Shown here one piece after another: positions 22,556 to 34,426 of a stretch of DNA of 64,000 nucleotides. Source of the stretch: Reticulitermes speratus (lineage: Eukaryota; Arthropoda; Insecta; Blattodea; Rhinotermitidae); the NCBI GenBank assembly GCA_021186555.1, contig JAJKFL010000007.1:5341249-5405248 (forward strand). Direction: 5' to 3'. The translations under genes were made by a program, and so were the position numbers. The stretch's first letter is position 1. Each line of letters begins with the position of its first letter. The notes below the pieces were generated by a model. That model ran no database searches, was not told where the DNA came from, and saw only the letters and a program-made list of their open reading frames with translations.

Positions 22556-22850
22556 TCAGTACATCGACCAGGCTGCAAGCTAGTCTGAGGAATCGTGCTT
22601 CGATTGCCAGCAGGGACAAGTGATTTATCATTTTTTTTCCCCCAAACTGTCCAGGCTTTCTGGAGCCCATCCAGCCTCTTACTCATGGGAATCGGGGGGC
22701 CTTTATCCAGGGGTAAAGCGGTCGAGGCGTGAAGCCAACTACTCCAATTCAGTGCTGAGGGTAAGACCCCGTAGCGGTATGACCGCCCTCTCCAATACGC
22801 TTGCACAAGACAACTTTTGCTTTACGTGGACAGGCGGAGGCGACACTTAA
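22556..22850 (+). mobile_element. SINE-C, diverged copy
   Basis: Recognisable blocks occur in family order: GTGCTTCGATTGCC (decayed box B), CCCATCCAGCCTC, GGGGTAAAGCGG, GGCGTGAAGCCAACTACTCC and GAGGGTAAGACC. Several insertions are present, including a T and C run near 22630-22643. No target-site duplication was found and the ends are approximate. Confidence 0.55.
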
Positions 22851-25760
22851 ATTTGCCTACGTACAAGACCCGCTGTGGTATGTGTAACTGCATTCAGTTA
22901 ACTTGACTGTCAAATAACTGGTCACGTCAAATATACACGTAAGCTGCAGCTTAATTCTGCCATCTAATCGCGCCATGTTTCGATAGCACTAACATGCAAT
23001 CTGCAAAGAGCGTTTTTAAACACATGCTGCCACAAGAGGGATTACCAGAACGGAAACGCGATATTAGTTCCGTCTATACAAATACTGCGAACGGAGCGAC
23101 CTGTACGGCTAATCGGCCCAAGCAAACCAATTATACATTTTTCATACACCGCACACGGTACAACTTGGAACTTAACAACAAATCGCGTGCAAAATAGTGT
23201 GGTCCACCTACCGAAGAACATGTCGTTCAATCCCTCGCGACCAACCGCATCACGTAATAATGCACGATCCCGTGCGTCATGTCGACGAAGTTCAGTTTAT
23301 TTAAGCCGTCTTATGTGACGAGCTACTTAAGCCTGCCATGCAGTCAGAGCGCAGTTATTGACAACCTAACGGGAAGTTCAGGTCAAGTTTTTCTCCCGTC
23401 AGATAATTGACCCAACAACCAACATAACTAAATTCAATCCTACTGGATTATTTTAGATCGCGTGATGTGTAACTGGTAAAATAACGCATTCGTTCTCCAC
23501 AAATAATGTTTTATAACAGCTGAAGATATAAGAAGTGACAGGTCCGATAATTAAAAATTAAATTAAACCTGGTGGCTATATGGCGGCTCGCCACACAGGT
23601 GGGGTACGTATTTACGTGAATCCCTGTACATATTTTCATACAAAATTGAGAGCCGTGATGCCTCATACACATGACTACGTTGCTATTGTTATCTCCGTGT
23701 ATTTTTCTGCTTTATCTTTGTTTCCGCGCCGTCGTTGTTATTTGTGAAGTAAGTTTGTCCGGTAATGAAAACATGAAAACACGAGATGAACATGTTTTAA
23801 AATACATAGCCTACATCCAATTTGGTTCTTCCATCCCTGTTTTTCTGTATACGCTGCACGCAAAGTGTTTAAAATACGTAACGAACGTTTGAATTATGCA
23901 TTGTGCTTCATTAGTTATACAGCTATAAGCGTTACATAGACCCGTGATTTCGTTGGTGAAGTCAAAGTCAAAGGGGGTCTCTTGTGTTTTATATATGGCA
24001 TTTCCTGTAGCTACGCACAACAGCCTATCGCAAATTCCGTATTATGAGTGCAGCTTGTTTTAATTTGGTTGCGAACAAATGGTCAGAATTGCCAAGTTAA
24101 TAAATAAGCTGGATTATATTTCCTAGTAAACATTCATCTAGGGGTGGGTTGGATTGGAGGGAAAAGAGGGGGACAGAAAACGGGTGGGTTCTCTGGAATC
24201 AAATTATCAACTTGATTGATTACAAACGTCATGGTCCAGATGACCAATGGAAGCTGAACTCATTTCGACTACGCTGCATGAGCTGAATTTCATTTAAAAC
24301 TGTACACACTGTGAAAAATACGCACAATAAAAAAAAACTCATTTGCTGAAATATTAATGGCAACATGTGAAATATTGAACTGTACCTTGGGCCTTTATAC
24401 CCTACCTCCTGTGTGCTCCAGCACATAATTATTTCAACGCTGCTTTCTCTCCCTCCTGCATTATATAAAGGTAGAATATACCCTAGGCTCTATACACTGC
24501 TCGGGTCGGGCGGGATATTTCCATTCCCCGCCAAGTCCCACATGGTTTGTGTTCCCTGTATTATTTCTCTCAAATGATTTCCATCGCTCGCCACCCGCTC
24601 GCTGGCTGCTTCCAGACTCGGGCAAGAAAACTTCAGCTGAAACCCATACCGTCCCATGCACTGATTTCATCACCCAGGCAATTATCAGAGAAGTTCAAAA
24701 ATAGCTGAAGCACATAAATCGCTCTTCAACCCAGTGACAGACGATGCTGTAAATGTTGCTGAAATTATGTTCCCCGATTCCATGATTCTTTGCATAACTA
24801 AGAAGCAGAACACAGTAGCCTCGGAACGGGCCGACGGGCACATACCATAGCGAGGTTGGAGGACGAGGTACAGGAGGAGGAGGACGAGGAAGATGATGAT
24901 GACGATGAGGAGGAGGAGGAGACCCGAACAGATCTCTGAAGCTGCGTGCGAGCGATGGCCATGAGAGGAAAAAAACAGGTAGTTCAAGTTTTCTGACTGA
25001 AAAGTATGCATCAGTAAATTACTGCATTTCAGAACACTTCATGTATCCAACGTATGCAGAAGCTTTCAACTAATAATATCAAACTATTATCTTGACGAAC
25101 ACAAAACATGACCGCCCAGTGAAGTCCTCTCTCTTTTCGAAAGTCGTAATGCCAACACAAGAGATGAAATAACATTTAACTTTCCAACATTTCCGCAAAC
25201 AAAACACGAATGCCAAACAAAGCAATATTTGTTTGGATTTTTGTTTTCAAAGTCATCTCAGCAACTCTCACCCTTGCCAGTTAGCAGCACATGACGCAAC
25301 AACAAAAACAAAAAACTGCCTGCAGACCCACAAAAATAAGTTATTCCCACTCTGCGAAGAGTCGCTTAACTGCAGTTGGATCTGAAGAAGTGTGAAACGA
25401 AGCTATCGGTTCACAGCGAAGGTCTAGTACCTGACGAGGTGGGTTCGAGCTTACCATGAACTACACAGAAGCTACGCAAGCATGTGGTAGTGACTTCGAA
25501 CTTCAACACCTTAAGTCACAGATGTAAGAAGAAATGGTATTCCACACCACAGTAAAAAGGCAAGGACTTGCTTCATGAACGACACTGGCTGCGAACATGC
25601 GATCATCGGACATTGTACTCTGGCCTGAAGTGCAGCTGCCATAAGACTGCAGCAACAATCCGGCTCAACGGCCGTCGCGATACGGTGGATAGCACCAGAG
25701 GTTCTCACAGCGATGCTGATGAAGATCCCAGTGTTCTGGGATACGGCGTCGTGTAGACCA
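22851..25760. other. No gene recognised; GAG/GAT-rich tract
   Basis: A purine-rich simple tract (AGGAGGAGGACGAGGAAGAT and on) lies at 24860-24925. Frames are short and unrecognised. Confidence 0.5.
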
Positions 25761-25762
25761 GT

Positions 25763-26013
25763 AAAAGGTAATGTTCACCCTAGAAGAGGCCGTGAAGGCC
25801 CCCCCCCGGGGGGGGGGAAGTAGCGGTATAGGTCTACTCTGTTTTAACCTCGGCGCTAGATGTGGATTGGTGGTCAACGCAACGACCCGGCGTGGGCCCC
25901 AGGGCCGGTCTGGTCGGCTGCGGAAAATCTCGCCCCCACCGGGATTCGATCCCCGAACCGCCCAGCCCGTAGCAAGTCGCTATACTGACTACGCTATCCC
26001 GGTCCACCGTGTA
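25763..26013 (-). mobile_element. SINE-C with C9/G10 palindromic insert
   Basis: Read on the minus strand it begins GGACCGGGATAGCGTAGTCA (box A region). Then come GGGGATCGAATCCCGGTGGG (box B), GGCCCTGGGGCCCAC, GTTGACCACCAATCCACATC and GGTTAAAACAGAG, with a CCTTCACGG tail block. Between body and tail lies a run of 9 C and 10 G on the plus strand (25799-25817), an almost perfect homopolymer palindrome replacing the usual CTCTACTCCCCC segment. Confidence 0.8.
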
Positions 26014-28044
26014 TACCAATAGCGAATATATGTACTAACACTTCTTAGGAGTGTGCTGCTTCCATCTGCAGAGTAGTCCACTACTTGGACTACACACCAA
26101 CCCACGCGGCGTCAGATCCCAGACGAATGAATGTTCGTCAGCATTCCTGCCTCACATTTGGGATCATCTGGGTCTGAAACTGAAAGTACAGACAGGCCAG
26201 CCTCAGTGTTTCTCGTAATTTTCCTGAATCCCGTCTGGGAAATGCTGTGACAGTACCTCCAACCACCAGCCTCTTCCTTCTACACAATGACCAATTCATC
26301 ATTCGCAGCTGCATAGTCTAGTCTGGTACATGAAACAGCGTCGCTAAATAATCCAAGAGTCAATAAACTCCCTAAACTCAGCACCAATATACGCCAATTC
26401 TGCTCTGCACACTAACATGTTCGTCACCGCTTCTACCGTTGCACCAGAGGCATGGAGGATGTTTGTTTAGAAAATTCAAAAGACGTGAAATCACACGCAT
26501 ATTCTGACCCTATCAATAGATTTTCACGAAACTCGACCGTCCTATCATTACACAAATACTGCCGGGTACTGAGTTTACTTAATACCCACACACCACCAGA
26601 CGTCATGCGCAAACAAACTACTGCTTTAATTCCACTGCAGGAGGAGAATCTGCCCGTTCATCTTCCTCCGGCTGCTGAAATTTAAATAGGATTCTGAGGT
26701 AGCCTTAATTAATCTCATAACAGTATTAAGAATTCACTAACAGACCACCAAACACAGATGTCAGTTTTACTAACAATCTGAAAAACAAGACTCGTTACGT
26801 GCACAGGGGTCGCCATATAAATATGCCGCGAAATGCTCAGCCAATGGGCGGGACAGCGACGACGCTACTACAGATCGTAAAAACATCTCGCTGCGTACAA
26901 ATAGAAGACCCTGAAACCAAGGATCACAACGCTTGTAGAAAAGTCTGCACTCGACAGAAGACTTGGCTAATTGCAAGCGCGTGGGGACTCACGCATCACG
27001 CTTGCCACATGGTCAGTCTGCCTCAAGTTTGCACACCGGTAGCATCATTTAGGCTTATTGCTTGCGGCACACAGCTTCCTCCGAGTTTATTTCATGCGAG
27101 CCGGGAACAGCGCACTGTAGCCGGGCCACGCACAGGCCGGCCATAACGCTATGCTGCCACGGTCGACGTAAGGAGGAAAGACTCCCCAGAAAGTAACACC
27201 ACTGAATAACGTTAAAAATATCGCGGCCAGAAGCAAAATGACTGATGTGGCAGCTATGGAGATGGAGAAAAGGCACAGGGACTGTGTAGTGCGATCTGAC
27301 CGTTTAGTGTGGCTCAGGCTACACTAGGGCCTAGTGCGTCTTCAAGAATAATAAATACACTTTATGCAAGGAAAATGTACTCTTGTGTGACTTCCCGATC
27401 ATATCACCCATGAGTATCTAACACCAAATGTGCCGTACAACTTGTCCGTCGTATTTGTTATTCGAAAACTAAACTCCACGAGATTACGACTTTCACAGAT
27501 TTATAGGAAACTTCTAAAATACTGATGCACTGCTCTCATGCAATCGGCAAAGCAAATAAGTCAGTCGTCAAGCCTGTGTTATTTAAATTTACAAGACCTC
27601 GTTTTGTGTAACATATGCCAACGTCTCCCAACATGAATTTTATACGCAGCAATTTATGTGTTATTATCTATACTCTATATTTATTATCCTGTTGTTAGCA
27701 ATTAGACGGGGAAAAAAATTCACAAAGAAATATTCGTTGAGAAACGACGGATTAAGATTTCAGAACACTTCTACAAAAAGGGCTCCTCGCTTTGTCAGTC
27801 ACAACACAGAATAAGCCAAAAGTCGTACGAACCGCTCGAGACAGTTTCCTTGTAAAACAAGCGTAATCAAACGATCCCGAACTCTGCAACAAGACAGAGA
27901 ATGGCAAGTAGTGATCAGAGCTATCTTCCAATAGGTGTCGTACTATCCCTGTTGTCTGAGTCAGACTAGTGAGTTTCACAGCGGTAGTCTTCAGCGCTGC
28001 TTCCCAACGGGTGTTCACTGTCACGTGATATCCGAGACTTTCTA
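26014..28044. other. No gene recognised
   Basis: Short frames only; no repeats or motifs recognised. Confidence 0.5.
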
Positions 28045-28285
28045 ATGGCTGATTTGAAAGAACAAAGCATCTGAATTACGTTTTGCGTCAAACTCGGGAA
28101 AACTGCATTGGAAACGAATGAAATGCTAAATAACAGCTTTCGGTGATAATGCCATGGCGAAAACACAGACCTTTCAGTGGTTTTCTCAATTCAAAAGTGG
28201 GAAAACTGGTTGAAATTTATGAGCGTTCTGGCCGTCCCTCCACAGGACGCACAGACGCAAACGCGAAAAGACTGCAAAATCGTTA
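28045..28285 (+). pseudogene. Mos1-type (mariner-like) transposase N-terminus, broken
   Basis: Three frames join by eye into the N-terminal helix-turn-helix region of a mariner/Mos1-type transposase. First comes MADLKEQSI, a stop, then ITFCVKLGKTALETNEML. After a frame change near 28142 there is MAKTQTFQWFSQFKSGKT. After another near 28208 there is VEIYERSGRPSTGRTDAN, then KRLQNR and a stop. The WF..FK.G and ERSGRPST.RTD.N blocks are hallmark positions of the family. The DDD/DDE catalytic part is absent, and stops and shifts make it inactive. In live members this domain binds the terminal inverted repeats. Confidence 0.75.
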
Positions 28286-28310
28286 ACAAACACCAGCGGA
28301 GTTGAATTTC

Positions 28311-28361
28311 GGAATTCGCTGGCATGTTGCGCCTATTGTGTGCAACATGCCAGCGAATTCC
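28311..28361. repeat. Perfect 20-bp palindrome with 11-nt spacer
   Basis: GGAATTCGCTGGCATGTTGC (28311-28330) is the exact reverse complement of 28342-28361. It starts 26 bp after the end of the transposase relic. Origin unknown: possibly an inverted duplication made during a gap-repair event. Confidence 0.9.
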
Positions 28362-31300
28362 AAGAAAACTTGCCACACACGACTGCCGGAAACCTAGGCG
28401 TGGACGCAGTCTGTAGTAAAGAGGGAGCCCACTCACAATCCACAGAACGGTGTTTTGCTCTAGTCTGCATATGTAAAAGTTGAAACAATAAACATACAAG
28501 AAAACTGTATATACTTCGCCTACCAATAGTACAATTCTAAGAAAATGAACACGGAAGTCAACAATAATCGACATCCCCCTTTCAACAATGAAGAAATGCA
28601 GTCCCCGTATAACAGACACTTGACTGATTCCATGATCAAAGCACACTCGAGCTTTGTACCGGACAAATGAGGTCCAGTCCTGTATCGACTATGTCAAAAA
28701 ATTTTCGCAACCGTAATTTCTAAACACAAAGCTGGCGGCGATGCCCATTTTCTGTCGTCCACGCATTAGGCTCGAGCAAATTCCGACATTTTGAACATTT
28801 GTTAAATTGTCTCCCTATGTCTCTATATAACCCTCTAGTTTGAAATGACTACCAAATGTGTGACTGTCGTTCTACATTCTATTCCAGCGTGATAACCATT
28901 TCCATGTGTCATCATTTAGTCAGTTTAAGTAATTAAGTGCAAAACTTAAAAAAGAAAGGTTGGATGATGAATATTCACTACAGACGACTTTCAGAACGGA
29001 CTTACTAGAGCATGAATAGGCCCCACTTCTGTACAGAATTTTGCGGCCTACTATCGAATAACGAATGGACCACAGTATTAAAAACTGGAGAGCTCGCAGT
29101 CTACCGTACTTAGCGGGAATCGTTCCCCACTCGCCAATGGTACGACGTTTCATTTTCGGGCACCGAACTATATACAATAATTCGGCACATACAAGATTTT
29201 GTATCACCTCTCTTTTCCTTTGATTATTTTCTATCTAAACGAGTCAAAAGTAGGAGGGGAAATTGATCGAGAGAGACGCTCGACGACTCGGAAATTACAA
29301 CGGATCCCAATACTAAATTACAACTCCACGTTGCACGAATGAAGCAATACGAAACATTAACATTTGTACGCTGTACACACAGTACCAAAAAACAAGTCTA
29401 CAATCCTAAGTCTATATCAAAGCGACGTGCAATACTTTGCTTTTACTTAGTTTTCGCAAAGCACGACGACTTACTTCAGGCATCGCAAAAGCCTGTGTCT
29501 TCTCATATTCACACAAACAGTGGTCCAATCCACCCTAGTAGGGTCACTCAAAATATAAGTTTACAAGGCGTATAATTTTGTATCTAACGAACCGACAGCG
29601 ACTGTGACCGCATCACGGAAATTCGTCGCCGAGTGATTATCGTGTTTCGAGGCTTATATAGGGAGACGGAACAGTTGTGACACGATGACTGATAACACAG
29701 AATTTCTATCAACAGGGAATATATAAAGGCTCGTACCACGATATGACAAATGCCTTACATATGGCGGAAACTATGCTGAAGATTAATTGTATAGCAGTAT
29801 AATTGATTCTGAACTGTTCTTAGAGGTGAAAATACAGAAACCAAAATACGTGTGCATTACGAACTTATTTTCCAAACGACTCTCCCAGAGAGGGCAACCG
29901 TGAAAGTACTTACAAAGTCCGCTACATTTTACGTAGCGTTATTACAACATACAAAATCTCGGCTAATGTGTGCAATGATATCCCAAAGACATTTTTCAGC
30001 CACGAGGGACCAATCACATAGTCGTCAAGGTTACCAGACTAAACCTGCTTGGAATTTTTTTGTAGGACTTAGTGAAAGACGCCAAAGACGTTCCTCCTGC
30101 GCCAAATAGCCATGATCTGGACAGAAATGGAGAAAAGCCGTGTTATGAGAGGCGCGCAGAACATCAGCTGTCACACAATTCAGGACGTACTCTAACATGT
30201 GGGTGTGCATATCTCACACGCAACTACCTTCAATGAAGTCGGAACTGTAAACTGCTGTCACACTCTTCCACGGTGTTCTAAACTAACTGCAAGAGGTTAT
30301 GCAAATGTTTTTAATAACACAGTAGTCTCGAAGTTCGTGAACTTTTACGTTGGTGATTTCCACCTTTCGTGATCAACCATTTTAATGCTACCGTTTCTAC
30401 CTTTTATGGCTGGTTCCAACGAATCAGGATGAGACTACGTGGCTAGCTTAGTCGGCTTCGCTCAGTCTCCAGCCACTGGGCAGATTACTCTCAGCTCAGT
30501 CACCATCTGTCTTTCATTAAGGCTGACTGCTTCCGTTCTTTACGAAATGAGGCTCTCCGTCAATCATTCAATGTATTTTATGCTTCCAAAAAGTGTTTGT
30601 ATTCTACGAAAAACATACGTTCATATATATATGTTATATATATATATATACATATACATAAACCCTTCATAAATTAAGACTGCTACAACACAAGTTTTTG
30701 GCGCCATTCACCCCCCACCAATTCGCGTGAGACACTGCACATTAAAGCGAGTTTGAAAGCTCCGCGACGCGGCCGCCTTTGCAAACACAGAATTTCATAA
30801 AGGTCAATTAACTAATATCTGTAATACTGATAATCGTAACTGAACGAGAGGAAGCACATCGCGACACACATCATGCACGTACCTCACATAAACTACTAAC
30901 ATTATTTCCGGGCTACAAAAAAACAAAGTTATTTCTTCATAACGACTAAAAAAATGGTTTCTCTCAACCCATTCGGCAAAGGCGAATGTATACTTTTGGT
31001 TATCAGGGTAAACTAGAAAGGGCGCAGAGAGCGGCTGCGGAACAGACACTTCAGCTCGGTTTCTAACTCGGCACCAGAGAACTCACCCCTACCTCTCCAA
31101 GAGCTAACTACCGAGAATACAAACCCCTACCCCAAAACTCATCACCCACCAACAAGCTGTGACGGGAAAATGCAACTAAATTACATTTCCCGCTCCTGCG
31201 TCACGGCAGGGTATTGCCAACCAATCCCAGGAGCTATCCTGTAGGGGTTCTCGAGGATGCTTCTGGTTGGTAGAAAACTACTTGCAGTGATAGTAGTCAC

Positions 31301-31832
31301 TGACCCATCTAATACACTGTCATCTAGTCGAGATGGAAAAGTGTTTCAGCCCTTCTCCCCCGAATATTAATGGAATAAAATTCGAAGCTGTGAAAACTTT
31401 TCGGTATTTCAATAACGCCGCGTGAACGACACGCAATTCTTTGTAAGTAATTTCTTTTTCCAAACGATGATGATGGCAAAGGACAAAATACGATGGGAAA
31501 TGACATCAGCTGCACAGCGCGCTCTCGTCTCTTATTACCGAACACGGACGAACAACAAAATAGACAATGGACTACCCACTACTTCGACTATGCAGATTAA
31601 TTAACATGCTTTTAAAAAAGGCAATTCTAAATTAATCAACAGCGCGTATGACAAGATGACGCACTGCGTGCAATCTGTGTTTTAAAAATGTAACAAAAAA
31701 TTATGAAGACGTAATATTCAATGCGGCTGTAACAAAACGCCCACGGACATGTATTAGGGTAGTACTGTATTACTGTCTGGTCTGGCAGCTGGCAGCATCA
31801 ATTACAGCACTGCCGTAGTTCATCATTAATTA
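28362..31832. other. No gene recognised; TA repeat
   Basis: A TA-type repeat (ATATATATATGTTATATATA) lies near 30624-30655. Frames of up to 95 codons lie inside this stretch, none recognised. Confidence 0.5.
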
Positions 31833-31846
31833 ATTATGGACATCAT

Positions 31847-32098
31847 TTTTTTAATGGCTCGACAGCCCCTTAGGGGCCCAGGCCGCCTCATTTTTCGAGG
31901 CTTCACGATCACACACTTTTTAGACACACCACACTCGGTAGGACTCCTCTGGACGAGGGATCAGCTCGTCGCAGAGACCTCTACCTGACAACACACAACA
32001 GACAGACATCCATGCCCCCGGTGGGATTCGAACCCACAATCCTAGTAAGCGTGCGGCCGCAGACCCACGCCTTAGAGCGCACGGCCACTGGGATCGGC
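31847..32098 (-). mobile_element. SINE-A, full length
   Basis: Target-site duplications ATTATGGACATCAT (31833-31846) and ATTATGGACCTCAT (32099-32112) differ at one base. On the minus strand the head is GCCGATCCCAGTGGCCGTGC then GCTCTAAGGCG. Box B is GGGTTCGAATCC, followed by CCACCGGGGGCATGGATGTC. The 3' end is GGGGCTGTCGAGCCATT and a short A run. Confidence 0.92.
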
Positions 32099-32112
32099 AT
32101 TATGGACCTCAT

Positions 32113-33365
32113 AACAAGAAAAATGTAAAATGGCCCCATGCTTACGCATCAACCTGTAAGAGCGTATGGGGGAATCGAGGGTAAGGCTACATGCATTCGT
32201 AACTTCCAAAAGAAACGACGTGATGGTCGCCTTCACGTTTTATCCCTTTATACCAAAGGACCACGAGTGCATGTTATCCAACTGGATCGAAGGCTGGTTA
32301 AGCCAAAAAGCCGATCAGGACAAGGCAGCAAAGAGAAACGTTCCTTACCTGACCGTAGTGGATCAAGACGGGGATCCGGCAGAAGGCTACTGTGACCACA
32401 GTGATGGAGCCTCGGGTTATGCAAAAGGGGAACTTTCTTCACTACGTAACTACGAAGTTCTCCTACGAAGGATTCCGTTTCAGGCAGCTAATATTATTTC
32501 TTCCCATTGCTTCCTACTACTTTGGGATGTGATCCTTGCTTTTAAGAATCACAAATTCAAACAATGGAAGCGAAGACATCTGAACCTACGAGAAACATGA
32601 CAATTCATTCTTTACAGCGCTGCAGTACTGTACACGTGTCCTTCTTAGCTTACCCTCGTTATATCGGGATGAGGCCATAAAAGGAATGAAAAAATAGGCA
32701 ATTCAGGACATTAATGCGAAACATCGTTATTTTCATAGGTGACTTAATATCCGCCAATAACACATTCTGTGGAGCGGAATCCTCCTTCAGAAGCGGAAGA
32801 AAAGGTGGTCAAGAATTTCTCAACCTTCAACTCAAGTATTCGTCACCGTGTTCACACAAGCCCGTTCCCAGATCCTATCCCGGATCAGACAAATACAGTC
32901 CAAATCCACTCTGTTCTCCTTAAGGATATTCTCCCATCTAAGCGCAGGATTTTCAAGAACTTCGACTGACATTTTACTGAAAAGTAGACTTTTACAGCAG
33001 GTGTAACTCGGGGCGGGCCAAACAGTGATTTTCAACAACCCTAATATAAAACGTCAGCACTGTATTATTGCTCGACTCTCTGACGTGACAGTACTTCGTA
33101 ATTCCCTCAGATTCATATGTGCGGCGGAATGCATTTCGCAAGGCCCCCCGATTCAATTACGAACATCAATATTATAGACACTAATTGACGGGATTTTGCA
33201 TGAACAACGAGTCACAGGAGACCGCCCCATCTTACAAACTTCAGTACCGACATGACAGCAAAAAGCTTAGTATGCAGAAATACTAGCGCCTGTCATTACA
33301 AGTTCGCGGAATTTGATACAGAGACCTGTAGGAATGTAATTTTACTGCATTACTGTGTCATTTAA
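32113..33365. other. No gene recognised; one longer open frame
   Basis: A plus-strand frame of 144 codons (32166-32600) overlaps a second frame of 85 codons. It has no recognisable domain, and I cannot tell a true small exon from chance. The rest shows nothing. Confidence 0.4.
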
Positions 33366-33618
33366 GCCGATACCAGAGGCCGCGCAGTCTGAGGCGTCGG
33401 TCTGCGGTTGTTCGCTTGCGGGGATTGCGGGTTCGAATCCCGACGGAGGCATGGATGTCTGTCTCCTGTGAGTGTTGTGTTGTCAGGATATGTCTCTGCG
33501 TCGGACTGATCACTTGTCCAGAGGAGTCCTACACAGTGTGGTGTGTCTGAGTGTGATCGTGACATCTTGACAATGAGCAGACCCTGGCCCACCAGGGGCT
33601 GTTGCGTCACTGGAAAAA
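33366..33618 (+). mobile_element. SINE-A copy
   Basis: Head GCCGATACCAGAGGCCGCGC then AGTCTGAGGCG, box B GGGTTCGAATCCC, body GATGTCTGTCTCCTGTGAGT and GATCACTTGTCCAGAGGAGT, end GGGGCTGTTGCGTCA and an A7 tail. No clean target-site duplication was seen beyond a short TTTAA. Confidence 0.88.
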
Positions 33619-34231
33619 AATGTTTAATTTAAAGTCAACGATACTCGCACACATTTTGGCATAGCAACTGCTATTTCATCCGTTACGTATTACGAACGCG
33701 TCTGTCAGCAGGCCCATATATATATCACACAACGGCTACTAACACTTCTGAAAGACAAAAATTCGCCAAGCTGAAAGCAAGTGCTTCAACAGATGGAGCG
33801 TTTGTGGAATTAATGTCTGTGTCTGCTTGAGAGTCACACTGCAGTTCATCAGGAAGGCAAGTGCCTGTCGACTGCTTCGATTCATATGGAAGCAAAACCA
33901 CCCTTTTGAAATCTTGCACAGTTTACAAAAGGATACACAGCACCACATGAAACCTGCCTACGAAACAGAAGAGATAAAACACAAGATGCTGGAAGAAGCA
34001 ACCAAGTCCCGCCACTTACAGACTCACACGTGTTACACTATGTGCGTGCGTGCGTGCATGGGTTATTTAAAATCGAGAACCAGTTGACTGATTTTCATGG
34101 AACTTGCTATGAACATTATGTCATTGTACAATACCAAATTTTATCAATTTCCTACACAGTATTAACAACATGGCTGACACACTGTTACGCAGAAACGGCA
34201 CTAGCAATACTTACTTTTGGGGCCTGAAATG
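33619..34231. other. No gene recognised
   Basis: Two short frames overlap (33827-34087 plus, 33739-33948 minus); neither is recognised. A short TATATATA lies at 33717-33724. Confidence 0.45.
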
Positions 34232-34242
34232 ATGGTAACAGA

Positions 34243-34415
34243 ATTTCACGTTGCGTTCACCGTGCATCTTGACATTAATTTTCAGTTTTTTTTTCACCAA
34301 CGAGTGCACTTTTCATTTTCGTATTTTGTTCAATGTACCCCTGATGGCCGAGTCACGGCCGAAACATGTGTAAAAATGGTGATTGAACAAAATACGAAAA
34401 TAAAAAGTGCATTAC
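34243..34415 (+). mobile_element. Small palindromic element with degenerate hammerhead core
   Basis: Flanked by an 11-bp direct repeat, ATGGTAACAGA, at 34232-34242 and 34416-34426. Inside are 29-bp inverted arms (34306-34334 and 34382-34410, one mismatch). Between them sits CCUGAU, stem GGCCG-AGUCA-CGGCC, then GAAACAUGUGU: a hammerhead layout in which the GA of CUGAUGA is lost. The left end contains CACCGTGCATCTTG, which also occurs inverted at the right end of the element at 36984-37420. That shared terminus and the equal repeat length suggest one family, probably a non-autonomous Penelope-like derivative. Boundaries are inferred from the direct repeats. Confidence 0.6.
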
Positions 34416-34426
34416 ATGGTAACAGA

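Noticed and set aside
25385-25425. CTGAAGAAGTGTGAAACGAAG as a further hammerhead-like motif
   Set aside because: There is no stem II between the box and GAAAC and no cleavage triplet with a matching stem I.
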